Made by a program: the position numbers and the translations under genes. Positions 49,498 through 51,621 of a stretch of DNA of 51,621 nucleotides are shown piece after piece (positions within the stretch are counted from its first letter, which is position 1; each line of letters starts with the position of its first letter). The notes under the pieces are model-generated. The model worked only from the letters and a program-made list of their open reading frames with translations, searched no databases and was not told the DNA's origin. The stretch is from the NCBI GenBank assembly GCA_937886445.1, contig CALGBY010000053.1, positions 1 through 51,621 of the forward strand, in the 5' to 3' direction. The DNA is from an uncultured Clostridia bacterium. GTDB taxonomy: Bacteria > Bacillota > Clostridia > Christensenellales > Aristaeellaceae.

Positions 49498-50412
49498 TCA
49501 GAGCGCATCGATGTACCGGCACGCAGCCAGCGCGGCAACGGCGCCGTCAGCGCAGGCTGTGGTCACCTGACGGACCGTTTTGCGGCGGCAGTCTCCGGCG
49601 ACAAAAATACCCGGAGTGGCCGTAGCACAGTCTTCTCCGCTGTCAAAATAACCCCATGCGTCAAGCGAACCGACATTTTTGAAGCCCTCGTTTTCGGGAA
49701 TCAGACCGATCGCTTCAAACAGGCCGTCACATTCTACCGTAAAGGAGGCACCTGTCTGCTGATCTGCGGCGCTGATCCCGCGCAGACTGCCGTTTTCCGT
49801 GATCAGCCCGGTGATCTTCACATTGGTATGAGCCTCAACATTTTCCTTTGAGAAAAGGATATCCTGCAGCTTCTTTTCGCCGGTAAAGCGGGGAAGATCC
49901 TGCAGTACGATCACCTTTTTGCATTTTGCCGAAAGGAGAATCGCTTCCTGCAGCGCGCTGTTGCCGCCTCCGGCCATACACACTGTTTTGCCTGCGTAGA
50001 AATCACCGTCGCATACGGCGCAGAAGGAAATACCGTCTCCCACCAGGTCAGCTTCACCTTCAATGCCCAGCATGCGGTGTTTTACGCCGGCCGCGATGAT
50101 CACCGCTTTTGCCTGATACGCGCTGCCTTCTTCAGTCATTACAGTAAAGGCTTCATTGCCGGTCACGATCTCTGTGGCCTTTTCAAGCTCCACCTCCGTA
50201 CCCTGAGCGAGGATCTGATCCATAAAGCGGTCAGCAAATTCATTGCCGCTCAGGCTTTCAAAGCCGGGGATGTTTTCCACCTTCGGGCTATAGGTGATCT
50301 GCCCGCCGAAGCCGTTTTTTTCAAGGATGAGAGCGTGTTTTCCGTTTCTTTGCGCGTAAAGCGCCGCGGTCATGCCCGCGGGACCTCCGCCGATGATAAT
50401 GATATCGTACAT
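49498..50412 (-). CDS. trxB: Thioredoxin reductase
   Basis: 304 residues. FAD motif IIIGGGPAGMTAALYAQR, active-site disulfide CAVCDG (about residues 131-136), NADPH-site GGGNSALQEA and the C-terminal FVAGDCRRKTVRQVTTACADG. It transfers electrons from NADPH to thioredoxin-like proteins. GGAGG stands before ATG 50412. It lies just downstream of nrdD, which carries a fused thioredoxin/glutaredoxin-like domain, a likely redox partner. Confidence 0.95.
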   Translation of the reverse strand: MYDIIIIGGGPAGMTAALYAQRNGKHALILEKNGFGGQITYSPKVENIPGFESLSGNEFADRFMDQILAQGTEVELEKATEIVTGNEAFTVMTEEGSAYQAKAVIIAAGVKHRMLGIEGEADLVGDGISFCAVCDGDFYAGKTVCMAGGGNSALQEAILLSAKCKKVIVLQDLPRFTGEKKLQDILFSKENVEAHTNVKITGLITENGSLRGISAADQQTGASFTVECDGLFEAIGLIPENEGFKNVGSLDAWGYFDSGEDCATATPGIFVAGDCRRKTVRQVTTACADGAVAALAACRYIDAL

Positions 50413-50430
50413 GAGAACCTCCGTTTCTCT

Positions 50431-50459
50431 AAAAGAGCCGCAGCGCTGAGCTGCGGCTC
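50431..50459 (-). terminator. Terminator/attenuator between nrdD and trxB
   Basis: GAGCCGCAG pairs with CTGCGGCTC; on the minus strand TTTT follows. With trxB starting 19 bases later and no other promoter visible, read-through is likely. Confidence 0.75.
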
Positions 50460-50468
50460 ATGTTTATT

Positions 50469-51621
50469 TCAGCATTTCAGTGTCGCTTTGCTTTTCATCA
50501 GATACCCCTTGATCTCGCTTACGCCTTTGAACTTCAGTACTTCATCTCCGGCTTTGACGACCAGCGTGGGGGCCTGCTTGATCCCGTAGCTTTCGGTCAA
50601 CTCCCTGTTTTCGGAAGCAAGCAGCTTTTCATAGGCAAAGCCCTCTTTGTCCAGCATGGCGATGGCCAGCTTGCAGTTGGGGCAGGTGGCGGAAACGAAG
50701 AGCAGGGCGTTTGCATCGTTCTTTTCAGCTTCGTTCGAGGCAAAGACGGGACGCTCTTCGGCAACAGTGTTTTCCTTGATGGGACCATCATGGCGAAGCA
50801 CGCTGTTTCCGATGTTGTATACCTTGCGGTCGATGAATTCCTGCGCTTTGCCGTCGTTCCAGTTCTGCACCGGGCGGTAGTAGCCGGTGATGCGGCTGTA
50901 GACCTCGGTCTTCTCGCCGCACTCGGGGCAGACATAGACCTCGCCGGGAATATAACCGTGGTTCTTGCAGATGGAGTAGGTGGGGGAGAGCGTGTAGTAA
51001 GGCAGACGGTAGTTCTCCGCGATCTTGCGGACCAGGGTGGCGGCCGCCTTCCAGTCGGGCAGCTTCTCGCCTAAGAAGGCGTGGAAGACCGTGCCGGAGG
51101 TGTAGAGCGTCTGCAGCTCATCCTGCACATCCAGAGCGGAGAAGATATCCTCCGTGTAGCCCACGGGCAGGTGGCTCGAGTTGGTGTAGTAGGGGGTGCC
51201 GTTCTCATTGGCGGTGATGATATCGGGGAACTTTGCCTTGTCGTGCTTGGCAAAGCGATAGGTGGTGGACTCCGCCGGGGTAGCCTCCAGATTATACAGG
51301 TCACCGTAGGCCTCCTGATAGTCGCTCAGCCGCTCCCGCATGTGGTTGAGCACATCCCGGGCAAATTTCTGGGTACTCTCGTGGGTCAGGTCGGCCCGCA
51401 GCCACTTGGCGTTCAGGCCCACCTCGTTCATGCCGATCAGGCCGATGGTGGAGAAGTGGTTGGCGAAGGTGCCCAGATACCGTTTGGTGTAAGGGTACAG
51501 CCCGGCATCCAGCAGCTTGGTGATGACGGTGCGCTTGGTCTTCAGGGATCGGGCAGAAATGTCCATCAGGTGATCCAGCCGGGCATAGAAGTCGGCCTCG
51601 TCCGCCGCCAGATAGGCGATA
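50469..51621 (-). CDS. nrdD: Anaerobic ribonucleoside-triphosphate reductase NrdD with C-terminal thioredoxin-like domain (partial)
   Basis: The frame is open to the window edge; about 384 C-terminal residues are seen and the N-terminal part lies outside. Class III enzyme that makes deoxyribonucleotides from ribonucleoside triphosphates without oxygen. The finger-loop region ITGYYRPVQNWNDGKAQEF holds the radical Gly, preceded by the zinc site CKNHGYIPGEVYVCPECG. Past the usual NrdD end, about 80 residues form a fused glutaredoxin/thioredoxin-like domain: ALLFVSATCPNCKLAIAML with the CPNC redox pair, then GIKQAPTLVV with the cis-Pro. The fusion suggests thiol reductants rather than formate supply electrons. 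trxB follows. Confidence 0.93.
   Translation of the reverse strand, partial: IAYLAADEADFYARLDHLMDISARSLKTKRTVITKLLDAGLYPYTKRYLGTFANHFSTIGLIGMNEVGLNAKWLRADLTHESTQKFARDVLNHMRERLSDYQEAYGDLYNLEATPAESTTYRFAKHDKAKFPDIITANENGTPYYTNSSHLPVGYTEDIFSALDVQDELQTLYTSGTVFHAFLGEKLPDWKAAATLVRKIAENYRLPYYTLSPTYSICKNHGYIPGEVYVCPECGEKTEVYSRITGYYRPVQNWNDGKAQEFIDRKVYNIGNSVLRHDGPIKENTVAEERPVFASNEAEKNDANALLFVSATCPNCKLAIAMLDKEGFAYEKLLASENRELTESYGIKQAPTLVVKAGDEVLKFKGVSEIKGYLMKSKATLKC

Overview
The window looks like a chromosomal piece of an uncultured, probably gut-dwelling member of the Clostridia (Bacillota). The reasons are a complete rpmH-rnpA-yidD-yidC-jag block, an mraZ-led division and cell-wall cluster, strong AGGAGG-type ribosome sites, sigma-A-like promoters with 17-18 base spacers, a MurE with the meso-diaminopimelate DNPR motif, a SpoIID/LytB-type protein, an anaerobic (class III) ribonucleotide reductase and a mid-range base composition. 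Placement below class is not safe from sequence reading alone. No tRNA, rRNA or CRISPR array was seen.

Layout. 1-150: right end of a short inverted-repeat element, abutting a second element end. 151-2695: membrane protein, rsmD, coaD, coiled-coil protein. 2766-5994: rpmH, rnpA, yidD, an oversized yidC and jag. 6054-8589: threonine aldolase and glycyl-tRNA synthetase. 8947-9595: a HicAB toxin-antitoxin pair. 9657-9891: a complete 235-bp MITE-like element. 10006-13146: a compact ribosomal-peptide (RiPP) locus with an HPr-kinase-like ATPase, a radical SAM/SPASM enzyme, a PqqD-like recognition protein, two small precursor peptides with shared leader and divergent core, and a decayed second pqqD between them. 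13323-14398: zinc-ribbon protein and metallophosphoesterase. 14507-23723: a thinned-out dcw cluster (mraZ, ftsL-like, murE, mraY, murD, divIB/ftsQ, ftsA, ftsZ) lacking rsmH, ftsI, murF, ftsW and murG, preceded by arrays of AAGTGG-type boxes. 23869-29941 (minus strand): an aminoglycoside-nucleotidyltransferase-like pseudogene, a GNAT acetyltransferase, a SpoIID/SH3 protein, an esterase, another MITE copy and an EF-G paralogue. 30149-33699: a phosphoribosyltransferase, then pfkA, a phosphodiester glycosidase and udk on the minus strand. 33976-36956: murA, a J-domain protein and an epimerase. 37322-47916: an oligopeptide (Opp) ABC transporter in which the binding protein, OppC, OppD and OppF are all much larger than usual, plus a small membrane protein. 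48119-49336: an XpaC-like protein. 49498-51621 (minus strand): thioredoxin reductase and the 3' part of nrdD with a fused thioredoxin/glutaredoxin-like domain.

How the genes work together. The two outer blocks serve translation, membrane insertion and envelope assembly. The accessory content sits between them: the toxin-antitoxin pair, the RiPP locus, the MITE family and the resistance-gene remnant. The two parts most likely to hold undescribed biology are the RiPP locus (10145-13093) and the Opp transporter with coordinated insertions (37322-47463). A structured MITE family also links several loci, with fragments in the mraZ-ftsL gap and in the murA leader.
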